This document shows positions 23,401 to 36,900 of a stretch of 64,000 nucleotides of DNA, piece after piece (within the stretch, counting starts at the first letter, position 1; every line of letters starts with the position of its first letter). This DNA is from Serpula lacrymans var. lacrymans S7.9. Taxonomy: Eukaryota; Basidiomycota; Agaricomycetes; Boletales; Serpulaceae. Under the pieces are notes generated by a model. It did not search any database. It saw nothing but the letters and a program-made list of their open reading frames with translations, and was not told the origin of the DNA. The DNA lies in the NCBI RefSeq assembly GCF_000218685.1, contig NW_006763300.1, positions 1,271,447-1,335,446 of the forward strand. Reading direction: 5' to 3'. Made by a program: the position numbers and the translations under genes.

Positions 23401-26400
23401 TGATGGAGATGGCTTCGGGAGAGATTGAGATGACGCTGGGCTCCATCATCGATGATTTCTCATCGGCAATGAGGAACGAGTAGACACGGCCAAACGAGGT
23501 CATAGCGATCACGAACGCACTCAACAACTGAGGGAGCGCAATGAGAGGGTCGACGAGCATACCAAAGAACGAAAGGGCGGGGAAGACTCGCGTGCTCAAC
23601 ACTTGGCCCATCTCCTCATGACCGAACAAAGAGAAGGCGGCGAGGGGCATGACGGTGTTCGTCACTTGTCCGACGATAACGAAGCATGCGACACCGGTGT
23701 TGAATTGTTTGAGCCAGCGGAGCTGTTCTGTCCTGATACCCTCGAGCTTGGTGATAAAGTGGTCTTCCCATCCGTTGACTTTCACCAGTCTGATTCCATC
23801 CAAAACCTCACGAATCGTCTTCAACCGTTTGTCACCGAGTCTCATGAACCACGGAGCTGCCTTGCGCATGAACACGGGAACGACCATGATAAGGACAAAG
23901 AGCGCCAAGAACAAAGCACCAATACCAGCCCAGGCAGACACACCAAGGATGCGCGAGAGCAAGACAGTAACGGCAATCAGCTGCATGGGGATACTCCAAA
24001 CCTGGTGCGTCACCTCAACCGCCTTTGAAATTGACTCGCAGTCCACGTTGACAATGTTCATAATGTACCCTTTTCCGTACTTCTGGTTACCCTCAGCTGA
24101 AAGGCGGAGGGCCTTCTGGTAGACGGCAGAAATGAGCGTAGTCTTGACGTTCAGCGCCATGCGCTTCACGATCTGGTCAGCCGAACGACCGCAGAGGGTG
24201 AAGGTCACTTTGAAAGCGAGCAGGATTCCAGCGAGTGCGTAGGTGCTGTCAACGAAGAGGGGGAAACCACCAGTAGACTCCTTGATAGCGGCTGTCCACG
24301 CTGCCACGGCCGCAGGACCATCAGCAGTTGGGATCACGGGTGCGGTGCGTGCGACGATGATTTGCTGAAGCATCAATGGGGCGAGGATGGCAGACGCAAC
24401 AGAGATGAACCACAGGATGCCTGAGATGAGCCTACAACAAACGCATACTCAGTATGCGAGACACAACAAAAGCAAAGAACAAGACGCACCAGTTTTGAGA
24501 AGCAGCACTAAAGATAGATCCGAACAGAGCAGGAAGGGGCTTCGAGCGATCGAAAAACCACCCTCTCATCTGATCCCAGAACCGGTCAGTCCACTTCTCA
24601 ACCATGATCGCCTCATCGCTGCGTCTCAGAGGAAGCAAGTCCTAAAATTCCCCCAAGATTTTCGATTTTCGTAAAAGTTGCCATTTCGTGCGAGCACAGG
24701 ATAAATAGATCAATAAAAAAAATAAAAAGAGTGTATTTCAATGTCCATTCCATTACAATTAACCAAATAAAGAGATAACTACCGATTCCAACAAAGGTCT
24801 CTTCGCGCCCAAGGTCATCAGCGGCGTCATCCACGTCAAAAACAAAAATGCCAACGGGCCATAATGCAGCGTTGGGTGGTTGGCGACGTCGTTGGTCGAC
24901 TCCGGTACAGTCTCAGCGCCTATCAAAGAGGCCGTTGCAGGGGATGCCTGCATCACGATCACGCTCACGTGGCCTTCACGTTTGACACCCTCCGTGTCTT
25001 CTAGCGAGTAAGCGGGGGCCTTTGCAGAGTCGAGGGAGAGCTTGTCTGAATCAAACCCAGAGTCCATCCGGTATGGCGATTTGGGAATAATTTCAACCTC
25101 AGGGCCAGACATGTCGTCGATGATGATCTTTGGCACATCCTCGTCGTCACCTTCTACAACGGTGGCTTGACTGGCAGGGCTGAACGGAGCGTCGTTCTCA
25201 GCTTCGATAATAACCTCCTCGACACCTTCCTCCTCAGCTTCGTAGTCATCGCCTGCCTCTTCCTCCTCCTCATCGTACTCCTGGCCGGAAAGAATCTCGG
25301 CAGCGAGCACCTCAGCGGTAACCTCCTCCTCGAATAAATGGGACATCTCCTCCTCGTACTCGTGCTCAGATTGGAGCCAGAAGTAGAGTCTAACGATCGT
25401 GATCGAGTTGAGACCAGAGTACAACAACGGCATATCCGTCGGTACAGGCTCGCTCGCCTTGCACAACTTGGTCACCTCAGCAGCAATCTCCATCGCGAGA
25501 TCCTTCACTGCAGATTCCTCTTCCTCTGATACATCGTCGGCTTGCACCTCTGAATCGAAGGTTGACGAGGCAGAGAGACCTGGTGGTGCGGGAATGTCTG
25601 CCATGGCTTGCAGAGCGGCGAGGTCGACTTTGTAAGATGCGTTGAATGGCATCTCCTCTACACATCGCACCGAATGGACCACCATTGCCAAATCGTCACC
25701 CAACGACGACCTCAAACAGCTACGAGCAGCCTTGAGCACCGAAGAGCTCGACGAAGATGTAGCAGCGAACAGGATGATCTTGTCGTCCGCGTGCGACTTG
25801 ACAAGCTTGTAGCCTTGCACTTGGACAGCAGAGGAAAGGGCATCGGGAGAGGCGGCAAAGGCGGGGGCGAGTGCGCGCTCGACATAGTCCAAATCGACGA
25901 ACAGACCGTTCACCTTAACGTTCCGCGAACTCCTGCCTTTGATCACAACGGTACCGTCTTCCATCAACTGTCCGACATCGTCCGTCCAGAGCAACCTCTC
26001 TTCCTCCTCCCACATCCGGAACATGTGTGCCGTAGCTTCCTCGTTGCCAAGATAAGAAGTGGCAGATTGAGAAGTCACGAAGCCTACAATACCGGTGGAG
26101 CCGGTAGCATTTTGGGGGATGACGCTGTGGGTAGCGGGGTCGAGGAGGACAAGGGCAGAACAGCCTTGGGTGGCGCCGAAAGAGATGGCCGATGGCATAG
26201 GATCCGATGGAGCAACGAACATCTGTGATATCCCGGCGAAGCCCACTTCAGAGCACTAGATCAAAAATGCCACATGAGTTACATCAAAGCGGAGATAAGA
26301 AATGTTAAGTGCGCACCGCATAGTTACACGCGATGGTGGCTGAAGGGAACACCTCGCGAGCAATTTCGAGATCTCTGATGCTTAGCGATTCGCCACCGAT

Positions 26401-27364
26401 GACCATCCAGTACACGCGGTTGAAACCTCTTGACAGAACACCGCCTGATGAGCGCATGCGGGCAAAGTCGGCAAAAGCACGGAAAACTGAAGGAGTGAAA
26501 TGGACACGGAGAAGTTGAGCATTCCGTGGTGACTCGAGTTCTTCACAGAGAGCGGTGCATTGATCAGCAACGGACGTAGAGGCATCTAGGTAGAGGGTAG
26601 TTTGGTTGAACATGAATCGTCTGATTTCGAACAATGGGCGCAAGAATGTCTGAAGCGAACAGCATGTTAGAGTGGTTATATGCTATGTTTATGAATACTT
26701 ACGGTTCCACCTCGCAGCCATTGGCCATCCATGGGCTTGAGGAGAGACGACGACTCTTCGGTGAGTACCGCGAGACTTCTCCGCATGGGGTAGACGATGC
26801 TCTTTGGGACACCAGTGCTTCCACTCGTTGGGGTGATACTGCATATTACTGGAATTTTGTCGACGATTTCTGATGAAGAGGGAGCACCGAGGAATGCTGG
26901 TGCGCTTGATCGTGAGGGGATGAGGGAGAAAGTGGACACGAAAAAGACGGAAGGTATAGGTTGTGATGGGGGGGAGAGTGCACCATGGAGCACAAGACGA
27001 ACGGAGGCACGAGCGAGCACGGTAGAAAGTACTTCTGAGGTCCATTTATTTGAAAGAAACACGACAGTTCGGCCTGATAGCCAGATTGCATGAGCAGCTG
27101 CTACATAGTCGACCTCAAGACTGGGGAAAAGTTAGCCAGGGTGTAAAGACTGAAAAAAAGATGAAGAAAGACATACGCCATGTAGAGACCAATTGGAGAG
27201 CCAGAAGGGTCGAGATGATGAATTTGATCAGATATTTGTCTGATTCGTGCCCATAGGGCTGCGTAGGACCACTGTGAGCCTGAGGCTCTAACAGCTGGTC
27301 TGAAAGGATGTGACTTTGCTACGTGAAGCAGGGCTTCTGTAGGAGTGAGCATTGAGGTAGACAT
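20447..27364 (-). CDS. Adenylation-carrier-ABCC transporter fusion protein
   Basis: Eleven exons: 27364-27177, 27120-26703, 26649-26317, 26255-24783, 24641-24490, 24431-22246, 22191-21934, 21872-21636, 21583-21402, 21343-21040 and 20985-20447. They give 2,089 residues with agreeing phases. Residues 1-550 form an ANL adenylation domain: TSGSTG-PK (161-169), NYACSEVG in place of YGPTE (311-318), WTDDVG in place of TGD (403-408), GRSSRNVKVNG (420-430), and the A10-type Lys at 522. A carrier domain has GLNSI with the phosphopantetheine Ser at 597. A very acidic linker (about 639-691) leads to a full ABCC exporter starting near FLTWMTPL. NBD1 has Walker A GTVGSGKS (1281-1288), LSGGQ (1371) and LLDDV. 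NBD2 has GRTGSGKS (1881-1888), YSVGQ (1984), LLLDE (2005-2009) and the H-loop H2040. Exon 4 alone carries the second half of the adenylation domain, the carrier and the first transporter residues without a break, so the fusion is not a join error of mine. An internal start near residue 695 is the main alternative. The likely site is a membrane, with the loading module in the cytosol. Confidence 0.85.
24783..26255 (-). other. Exon that bridges adenylation/carrier domains and the ABCC transporter
   Basis: One uninterrupted 491-codon exon. It starts in the adenylation core (CSEVGFAGISQ), passes the hinge and A10 regions, the carrier Ser motif (LLYSGLNSITIVRLYFW) and a Glu/Asp-rich linker, and ends in the conserved first segment of ABCC proteins (TWMTPLMTLGAKRPLLES). 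The donor tcg|gtagtt joins to an exon starting DLLPLRRSDEA, which restores the ABCC N-terminal signature across the splice. Confidence 0.85.
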
Positions 27365-30300
27365 TATTGCTGTGATAAGCAAGTAAGGAGGGTTTTGAAT
27401 TAAGTAAGACGCAATAAGCTCCTGTGAAAAATAGGTCGAGAGCGAGATCGTCGACGTTCACTGTGGAGAGGATTAGAATACGAAGGAGAGAGGAAAGTAC
27501 AACGGGTGCCGGACCCGGGACGAAAAAAAAGGCAGTAGCAAGGTAGGGAGTGGAAGAGGTCGACCAGGAGCCTTACGATGCCATGCAGTGGGGGGAAAGA
27601 ATTTATATAGAGGGAAGCTGTGCGTCGAAACTTACGGGGAACGAAAGTGGGCTAGGTCTATTATAGACAGAATTGGGAGCAATAGCCGAGCTGGCAGCGT
27701 GTTCAGATCAAATGGGCGAAAGCGACATCAGCGACGAGTCCTCACCGCCTGCCCCTCCGTTTATATCTCCCCTGATCCGTGCGACCACTCCTGGATACTC
27801 CCTGCATAATAATAACGGCCTTTCTGGCTGCATATACACACTGGACTAGGCTGAGAGACCGTCCGGGGTGCAGCACCAGTTGGCGCTCGCATTGCCTCCC
27901 ATCAATCTCGTTATTGGTACGACATCGCATATCACAGACCATCCGAGCTCCGATCCGACTCAGCCTGTCTCTACAAGCACAGCCGTGTTCCTACACTCCT
28001 CGTGCTCATTATCCTGCGCTACAAGGCACATCCGTGCCTGCTGATCCTCCTACTCATCCATCTTTCTTATCCAAGGAACTCGTCACAATGTATACAAGCC
28101 GACCACACACTCTCTCTGAGTCTCTGATCAGTGCCTGCCAGCCTTTCATTCACTTTTATCTACGCGCTCCTTCCAGTTCTGCACTGACTCTCCCACGCAC
28201 ATATCCCACTCTAATATTCGTCTGCCAGGTTCGGCACATTCCTCCCTCCAGCTCCATCGAAAATCTTTCTAATGCTGCACTCGGAAATGAGCTTGTACCC
28301 GCACAGCTATTCATAACCAGTCGGCGGGTCAATGCGATGATCTTTGTTTCATCACCCACTCGGACGATTCCATGCCGCGCTGACTTCGGTTTCGCGGCAT
28401 GGCCTTCACCATTTTATTTTATTAGTCCTGCCTCCAACATTTCTCACTGCAACACAATCAATCGCAACCAGTAAATCTTACCATTAAATTCGGTATCAGT
28501 CTAGAATATATTGAGTCATCGACTAGCTGCGACACAGACACTGAGTAATGCCAAGTATATCTTGAGCGCCCAGTTAACCGTGCCCACCCTCCGCATCGTC
28601 TGACATCTAACGCTGATTCACTGATCGTCATCAGTCATCCGCCATGTCATTCTCAATCTTACAGTTCTACAGCCTGACAAAGAAGAAAAATATTTATAAA
28701 AGAGGATTCATGTACGTAGATTCAAGTACAGTGCTAATAGTACTGAATGTTTAGTGGCATACAGCGCTTATTTACAGGGGTGCAATCAACTTCATGTTGG
28801 TACTAGTGGCGCATACCGTAAAGCAAACCCTTTTCGACCTTCAAAAGCCAAAAAGACCTTTTACGATATTAGCACCGACCTTCGCTGTCATACTAAAGTC
28901 ACACAGGTCTGACTATGGTAGCTTCCTTGATGGGTTCAACGCGCGAAGAAAAACAACACAATTCAAAAAATATCGCCCACTGACATGTCCTTCTCAATCA
29001 TGACTGATCAACGTGGTACTACTTTGCGTACACAGTTACCATACATAAATGTCTAGCGTCCCTTACCCCTATTCTCTAACTCCTCCTCATTTCCCTGACA
29101 GATTTGTCAAACCCTCCGTCAACTTGAACCTCGAGGCAGACTTGGACGTTTAAGACTTAATTGCCAAGACTTTGGTGGAAGAACGACGCGATATGGCGAG
29201 ATAGTGAGATCGTGAGGGGGGTGTGAGGAAGGAGTCGCAGCCCACTCCTAGGTTTGACGGATTTTCCAACCGCACCTCACCGCTGGACCCATCTGCCCTG
29301 CACCCCGATATTCCAGGTTGAAACAAAGCCGCAGCCCAGCCCCCGGCTCGAGATTCAGGCGCTTTGAGACAGTTCGACACTGCCTGCAAAATATCAGGCC
29401 CAGACGCTTTAACGTCAAAGATACGAAACGCCAATGAATATATTCTGTCATTGTCAAAAAGGAGACCGTTAAAAATCCCCAAAGTAGAGGGAAAGATCAT
29501 CTCTACTATCCAACGGCAACCCAAATGTCTGCCATGATCCATGCATGATCATCATTAGAACGTACCTCAGTTGACAACAATAACGCCCCCTACTCAGTCT
29601 GTCCTCGCCTCACAGAATTTACTAGGAGAGTCTGGACGCAATAAGGTACAAGTACCTTGTGATAAATACAGAGATGTCAAACATGAACTTGTCAAATCAC
29701 AGCTTGCTTCGAAAATCTGGTAGTGAGAAAAAAAAACCCCAACAACCCTCCGGTGAAATCACTCACCGAACCACCAGGTTGTCTCCATCAGAAGCTCATG
29801 TCGTGATCGTCCATCGTGCTGCATCGACCACTTTGTGCCCATCCGATAAAACCACTGTTGCGTCGTGTACAGGAACTTTGCATACAGGAAGGACTAGAGC
29901 TTAATATACTATAAACCGTTCCGTTGACACCATGTAAGGAGGGGGGGAAGGCTAACGTTTGATCCACTAATCGGTCTGTCTGGCACCTATTATGCTTTTG
30001 CTCGGATACCTTATCGATATCTTTAGTTGGAGTTGCTGTTCTGATAACGGAGAGTCCTCCAATAGACGGAGAGCACCATATGCATTATAAAAGGTCCTCT
30101 TCATCCATCATTGGCCATTGATCTCACCGATCTCATGTGGGCTATCGGAGAGGAAATGGTCCAATATTGAGTACGAGTACCAGGTCTAGAGCCTTGGGTA
30201 GCGATTATAGGTCTTCGTTTTTAATGATGAACGTGCCTCCGCCTCTCGTCACCTTGATGAAGTCGTGGACGCTATTGAAAATGAAGAAAGAATGAAGAAA

Positions 30301-30595
30301 GAGGCCAGTACCGAGATTTGGAACAGAGGCGAACTCCACAACTCTCCGTCAATGCATTATAGCCATCGCACATTGAGCACATGAAATATGTAGACTATCC
30401 TTGAAGTCACATTGTCAATCAAGCACGGAGCACCTGATCTCCCGGCTGCCAAGCTCTGCCAAGAGTACCCATGTTACGCGTACATCGTTGGAAAAATCAC
30501 TCCATAGTGAACAAAGATGACGCTCGTACCAAGCTGGCATAACGTCCCTCACACCGCGTTGCATAGCACGGTCGAATGGGCATAGTAAATATTTT

Positions 30596-30610
30596 CCCGC
30601 ATGATGCGGG
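30596..30610. repeat. Short perfect inverted repeat
   Basis: CCCGCAT-G-ATGCGGG: 7-bp arms around one base, followed four bases later by another partial arm (ATGCGGGA). It could be a binding site for a dimeric regulator or chance; nothing nearby is transcribed as far as I can tell. Confidence 0.6.
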
Positions 30611-30964
30611 AGATGCGGGACCTGGATGCTCCTGATGGCGGCGTATGTACAGCTCTTGTTTGAAGACGGAGGTCCAAATAAAACCCTGTGGTATGCATCC
30701 CGAGCTGTGAAAATCCAGACAAAAGCAGGGGGAAAATAAGTCGGGTAGCGTCATAGGCGAGGCGATCAATGAATCGTACCAGGTACGCACGATCGCACAA
30801 AGTTCAAGGAATAAACATTCCGCTTGTACGGTCTATAGTTGGTGCACATTTGTTTTCTCCATGGGCCCCGACTCTACTTCCGGGTTTCCAGCAGGCGCCA
30901 GACTGCCATTGGTCGTTTCTTTAGGGGCCCCCGAGGCCCGGCATGGATAACGGATCCCGGCGGG

Positions 30965-30992
30965 GATACCGGAAAACTGGATACCGGAAAAC
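30965..30992. repeat. Direct repeat of GATACCGGAAAAC
   Basis: Two perfect 13-bp copies at 30965-30977 and 30980-30992, 15 bases apart. Function unknown. Confidence 0.65.
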
Positions 30993-33900
30993 ATGTCGGT
31001 CGTACGGATGATGATCAAGCAACGTCAAAAGCGATGTGATAAGTTGGCGGCGATAGTGATTTGGACCTTGCGTGTACTGATACAGAGAGCGAAGAGAACA
31101 ATTACATTGAATGGGAGCTCGCAAAAATACCGGAGAAGGTTGAGTTTGCGAACACGATAGGAGAACCTGATATGCCAGTGCTTTTCTTATTTAGGTACAG
31201 CAGCAGTAGCGACGCCGTCGAAAGCCTCGTGACTTCTTTTTGTAACTCTAATCGTGAAAGTAAGTCAGTCCTGTAACTCCATTTACTTGTATCACGATGG
31301 CCAAGGTGCGATCAGCCCATCAGTATCACCCGAGAATCGTGACGGAACCTGAGAATCTGGACAGAAGGTTGTCACAGACGACGACAGTGAACCCTACTAC
31401 CACATCGCACATCGAGAACTACTGCCTGATTCCGTCAGACTGAAGCTCCAAAGTGTGAAAGCTCGTTCAAAATAGACGCCGCTAAGCCTGACAGCCTGAG
31501 CAATACGGCTTACCATAAGTCAGTGCTACGACAATGGTACCCACACACCCATAATAAGAATAACACACAAAAAACACGAGGCCGTGTGCAGCTGTCTGCC
31601 ATCGACTTGTCAAGTCACACGTCCACAGCTTGATGGTGACAGGCTCTCGGAGATTGATATGCTTAAGTGGATGGACCGCGAAATGACACCTTAGCTGGCT
31701 TGAATGGTACCGTCTACTTCGTAGCTGAAGTCTCGTTATCTGGTACCCCCCCTGGTCCAGACTGCCATAGGCCGTGCCAATCCGTAAGTCACAATTTTGA
31801 CGAGCTATCGTGCGATCACCAAGCATGGAGATCAGTCCTCGCTTACTGGTGAGTAGGATCACGGGGTTCCGGACTTTTCTATTTGATATCTTGCCGTTAC
31901 GATGCGAGTAGTTATCATCTTATCAATTGCTCGGTGCGATATCCTACCGAAATTCGAAAGGCAGTTTCACCGATAATGTCGCATAAACAGTATAGGAGAC
32001 CGAAATTGCATGTGAGTATGGCTTGAACGGAGCTCAGGATCTAGCGTGAACTTTAGGCTGTAGATGGCAAAGCGCTGAATATATCAACGTTGGCGCCAGT
32101 CACAATAGATAGCCCAAGATTATAGGTCCATTGGAGTTTGAGCGTCAATAAATTTCAGGAATAGCTATGATTAAAAGCAAGCTCACAACATCTGGCCCCC
32201 TGGGCGTTCAATTTCGGGAGAACCCAAAAATCGCGGAATATGCCAGTGAATGAGGAGACTATTACAACGAGTAAGCGCGGAAAGTCACTAGTTGCAGTGA
32301 TACAATCAATCATATGTAATGTCAAGTACGGACTGCAGTCTTGGTATGCATTACCATGTGGCATGCCCTCACTCTTGAGTCCTGGGCGCCTGAGGAACCG
32401 AGAAGAAACTATCGGGTGGGGCCATAGAACTATCAAATGGAAAAGTGTGAAAAATAGAGACGTAGCCACAGGGAGATCCTTAGATGCGAGGATACAGCAT
32501 ATAAACGAATGACGGACACAGAGTTCTACTTGAGGTACTCCGCTGATATGTACCATGTGATTTTTGCACCAAAGCGTCAATGTATTTCAAAGATGATCGG
32601 GCTTAGCCTTGGGGCATGACGGCTTAGTCGCGGAACTAGAGAAACTGGGCAAATGAAGGCTTACTTACTTAGAATAGGGTACCATTGACTATATATGCGC
32701 GCTTTAATCCTCCCGCATGTGTGGAATTAAATAGACATGCACTGGTATAGATGCAAACAACCACGACAATAGTGGGCTTCCAAGTCCGTGCTGACATGTG
32801 TGAAGAGATCTGTATAGCGTAATGGATTCTGCGATAGTGTCGTGGTGTCGGGATTCTGCCCTATAAGTCAGTATGACGCAGTAGACGAGGTTTACAGATG
32901 AATCTACCAAATGAAGAGGGTAGAGACCGTTAATCGGGAGTATTGAAATAGGGTGAACTTCTAGACTTCGATGAGCATTTTTGATTACAGTAGCGGAGAT
33001 TCTCGAAGCAAGAACTAACACGTGTTGCCATCAACACCTTGAAAGGTAGAGCGCCCTTCGTAACATTGAAGCGCCCGTTCGGTTTGGTTCGAAAAAATCA
33101 GCATCGCAGTGGTAAGCATTCGACTTGTGAGCCATATCCTAATGACTCACATGGCTTAGCGAATAAAAGGTTTTTGTGAATGGTATTGGCGGACTGAGCT
33201 GTTTGCGCCAACAGCGGCTATACAAAACATGTTACTCTGTGGCTTGAACATTCTCCCATAGTACTGAAATATGTATGATACTTTGAGAGGGTAATATGCA
33301 TCCCGATGAGTACATATAGAGCCACTCACACCAGTATTTGCTGTGCTATGTAGATGGTTCAGAAACTTGCCAATGATAGAAAAAGATTTGGATCATAGAT
33401 TGTCTTATTCATGCAGACATTGGTCCGACTACGATGTCCTTTTGTCTTTTGTCTGCGGGACGAGAGCTATGACGAGCACCATGGCAGTCTGGGGTAAGAA
33501 GCGGCAACTCAAACTGAGTTCGCTGTCTTCCTGGATTACCACCTCAAGTTGCCGGTGAGTTTGAAACCTTATTACGTCCGACTCGGAGACCCGTTTCAGT
33601 TACCACTTTCACCGAATGATGTTTACACTGAAGCCCGAGTCGGAGCTGCTGTAACATGTCAATGCCAAACCAATCACACCTCCATCTTGCGATCATAGAC
33701 GGAATCACTGTAAACACGAATGACTCCAGACTGACAAGAATCTTAGTAAAGGCGAAAGTGAGGGCTGTTACTACAGTGCGTTTGTGAATTACTATATTTT
33801 CAAATGAACACTCTGTGAAACGATCACGTATCCTTTGCACATCTTACTAGGGCTGTGTTTTCATTTCAATTGTCGATACATTCCTCGTTCTGCGTCGTTG

Positions 33901-36900
33901 AGCAAGGTTCTTCGCAGGTTTACAATGTAAACATTTCCCCTCATGAAGTTATGGCTATCTAACACCATCCAACGTTGTCCATTGGTTCTCAGGTTTTCCG
34001 CCCATGTTGTAAATGAAGTCGTTCGTCCATGAGCCTATTTGTTTTCCATGTCACTGTAAGATATTTTTCTGCGAACATTAACATGCCACACTTTGGCATG
34101 CACGTCGATTGGACTGCGGATGTGGAATAAGTCACCCACATCATATAATTCTAGTAAGCATCCCTTCCATCAGCAACAACATAACTTTGAAGGGTGCTCA
34201 TTTGGTTATTATGCCAGGATGTCGATGAGGCGCAGTCGATTTTGCCTTTTTACCTCCAGCCTTGTACCAAGCCCAAGTTTAGCCGGCTACTTATATTCCC
34301 ATCGACCATGCCAAACTCAAAAGTAGTCTCATACGATCATACCTCCAATAAGCAAATCTTTCAAGCAAAAATATATACAAAATGGTATGTCCCGATGCGT
34401 TTATCCCGGTAAGACACAGTCTATACTGGCTCTCGGCCTCTATCACGACCCCAGCTCTGACTTTCTCCCCCGTCAGGCTAGCTAAGGAGGATTCGTTCCA
34501 CTGAATTTCAAGTATGGTCCACTTTTTTACTCGCCACAACAGCTACTCAAAATCAACTCATCAAAAATCGTTGCTCACCCTTCTATATTTCCAAATACGT
34601 TCTTCAACTCCTGACTCTTAGTTGCTATAGGGTATGTAACCGTCCCTGAAAACTGGAGACTCGAGCGTCTGATTAGGCGATAGACTCTTCTACGAGATTC
34701 AGACGTGAAGATAGGTGGTCTGTGATGTCTAATTAGTGAACACGAACTCTCAGCCGGTGATCTCTTATATTGCTTCTGAAGACTGAGGCAGTTCAGCCCA
34801 CTCTTCTTCGCCAAACAACGTGAAGCTGTGCATAGCGGACCCAGTACGGTTAGAGAGGATTGATAGATCTTTGAATCGAAACCATGTTGGGCTCAAAGTC
34901 ATTTCGATAGCGACTCATCTATGCACAACTTGACGATGCAACATCATGGGGTCTGTTCGCAGCGAAACTTGCCAAGCTCGGGTTACGTCTTGTACACTTT
35001 CCTTGTGCCCCTGATCAACGTATCACGAGGAGAAATCGAAACGTGAGTTACGTCCACACCGAAAGTCTAAAAGGCTACTAAATGCACTATCTAGGCAATT
35101 CTTGAACGTCATATCATTGTAGTTGGTTGTCGAAACCATTCACTGTACGAGGCCCGATCCTCTTTGCAGTAGTGAAGGATATACAGTCTGGTGCTGCTAT
35201 TTTATTGAGGAGATCAACTGTCACAACAAGCATTAACATGCAAATTATCGATGACCTGGATATATTTGACGCACCCTTCGAGCGCCCAACACCGAGTATG
35301 AACAAAGGCGGAAATTACAACCGCTCCAAGATGAAACTTCATCAGACGGTGTTTATCCCGAAATGTGCTATTAGCTTTCATATAGGTCACACTTTTCTCC
35401 ATCTTGATATCTAGTTATCGAGGACGAAATGTGAGTTTCCCATTAATGTGGGATACAGTGCTGGTCACCCTAGATGCCCTAAAATTGACCAAGAATAAGA
35501 CTTTTCGGGTTCATGGCTAGGTTTGATTCAATGCCAAACTTTTTTTTTGAACAGATGGACAAGTAAATGCCACAATAAAACCAGTTAGAGTTGTTCGATA
35601 ACAAAGAGTGATTTCACTATGGCATCGACCAATCTTCCCATTCTTCGAGAGGTGCTAAGTGCTAAATAGTAAGTTGTAGTTCTGTGTGGCATGACATCGG
35701 GGCGATGTAGGACGCCCGGAAAGGCATTTGCTGTAAATCGTACTGAACGCCAACGTGTGAACCAAAGCCTGAACCAGTTTATTTCAGTTCGCCTCGTCCC
35801 AAAGATGGCAGCGCCCCGAGAAATTTGATGCATCAAAATGGCATGACGAGTGATCGGATGCAGTATAGTGCAAAATACTCAGTTTCATGCGTTATCAATG
35901 TTGCGATGCTTATATTGTGAGCTTAAGGTCACGTATAGCCAACGATCGCGCTGTATCGGATACTTACAGGAATTTATTTCCTGGCTCTTCGGTTTTTCCA
36001 GTCAATTTTGACAAAACCCGGACTCCCGAGTGCATGTGCTGAACGATGACGCGTTTGCTGCGAGTCGATGGTGGTCGCGAAGGAGCCTGGTTACTGTTAG
36101 ATGGAGGCAATAACGACGACGAGGCGCTATTCTTATCTGACATCGGTTCGCTGATGTAGATTTCGAGCAATGATTAACTGTGAGCCCGGAGGTCTTTTCA
36201 AATGGAGCTCGCTGAGACCTGAAAGAAAATACAAAGTCGATTGAAGAGCTCAGTTTCATGGCGTTTCAGACGGCGGATGCTGTCAACTGTCACATCAACG
36301 TAATCATCGCCATTCTTCACGCAAAGTCAAACGGTAAGCTGATTCTCCAGCAACACTCACAAGCACCTGCTCGCAACATTTAGCCTCGCAACGTGACCCA
36401 CAATTGACAATTGTACCACTGAATTCAACGCGGTAAGAACGGATTTTTTTTCCTAGTCAGATATCAATACAGTGAGACGTGGTACTTACCGTAGCAATGA
36501 GATAACGGCCTACCATGTGGGTTTGATGCCACAATTCCCGAGGCCTGAGAGTGGGATGCGCGCAATTCGAGGTATGTCGTTGCCTATCCCGAAGTTAGAT
36601 GATACAGTATGCCAAAAGAAATCATGAGGAATCAGCCGCCGCATCAGTGTGGATTGTTCACTTCTTCCGGGAAGCTCGCACCGGAGTTGGCGCCTTGAGG
36701 ACACGCGCGCTTGCGCAAAGGTCATGCAAAGATAACTCGATGCGACGCCATTCCGATTCCGCATCCTATGTCAACATGTCAAATAGGCTGGCCAATGGTT
36801 GGGCATACCGAGGATAGGATCACGCCACTGCGGGAGTTGCGCTCCTAGGATTCTGGTACTGGGCCCATCACGCAGCACCAGATCGGCGGGCGACTCGGAT

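Noticed and set aside
22505..23428. 307-codon plus-strand frame opposite the first nucleotide-binding domain
   Set aside because: Antisense shadow of the ABC transporter exon, with no independent motif.
27779..28474. A 231-codon open frame on the plus strand
   Set aside because: Rich in Ser, Pro, Thr and His, with no domain, no splice-supported extension and no neighbour context. It lies in the promoter area of the fusion gene and probably reflects C-rich composition.
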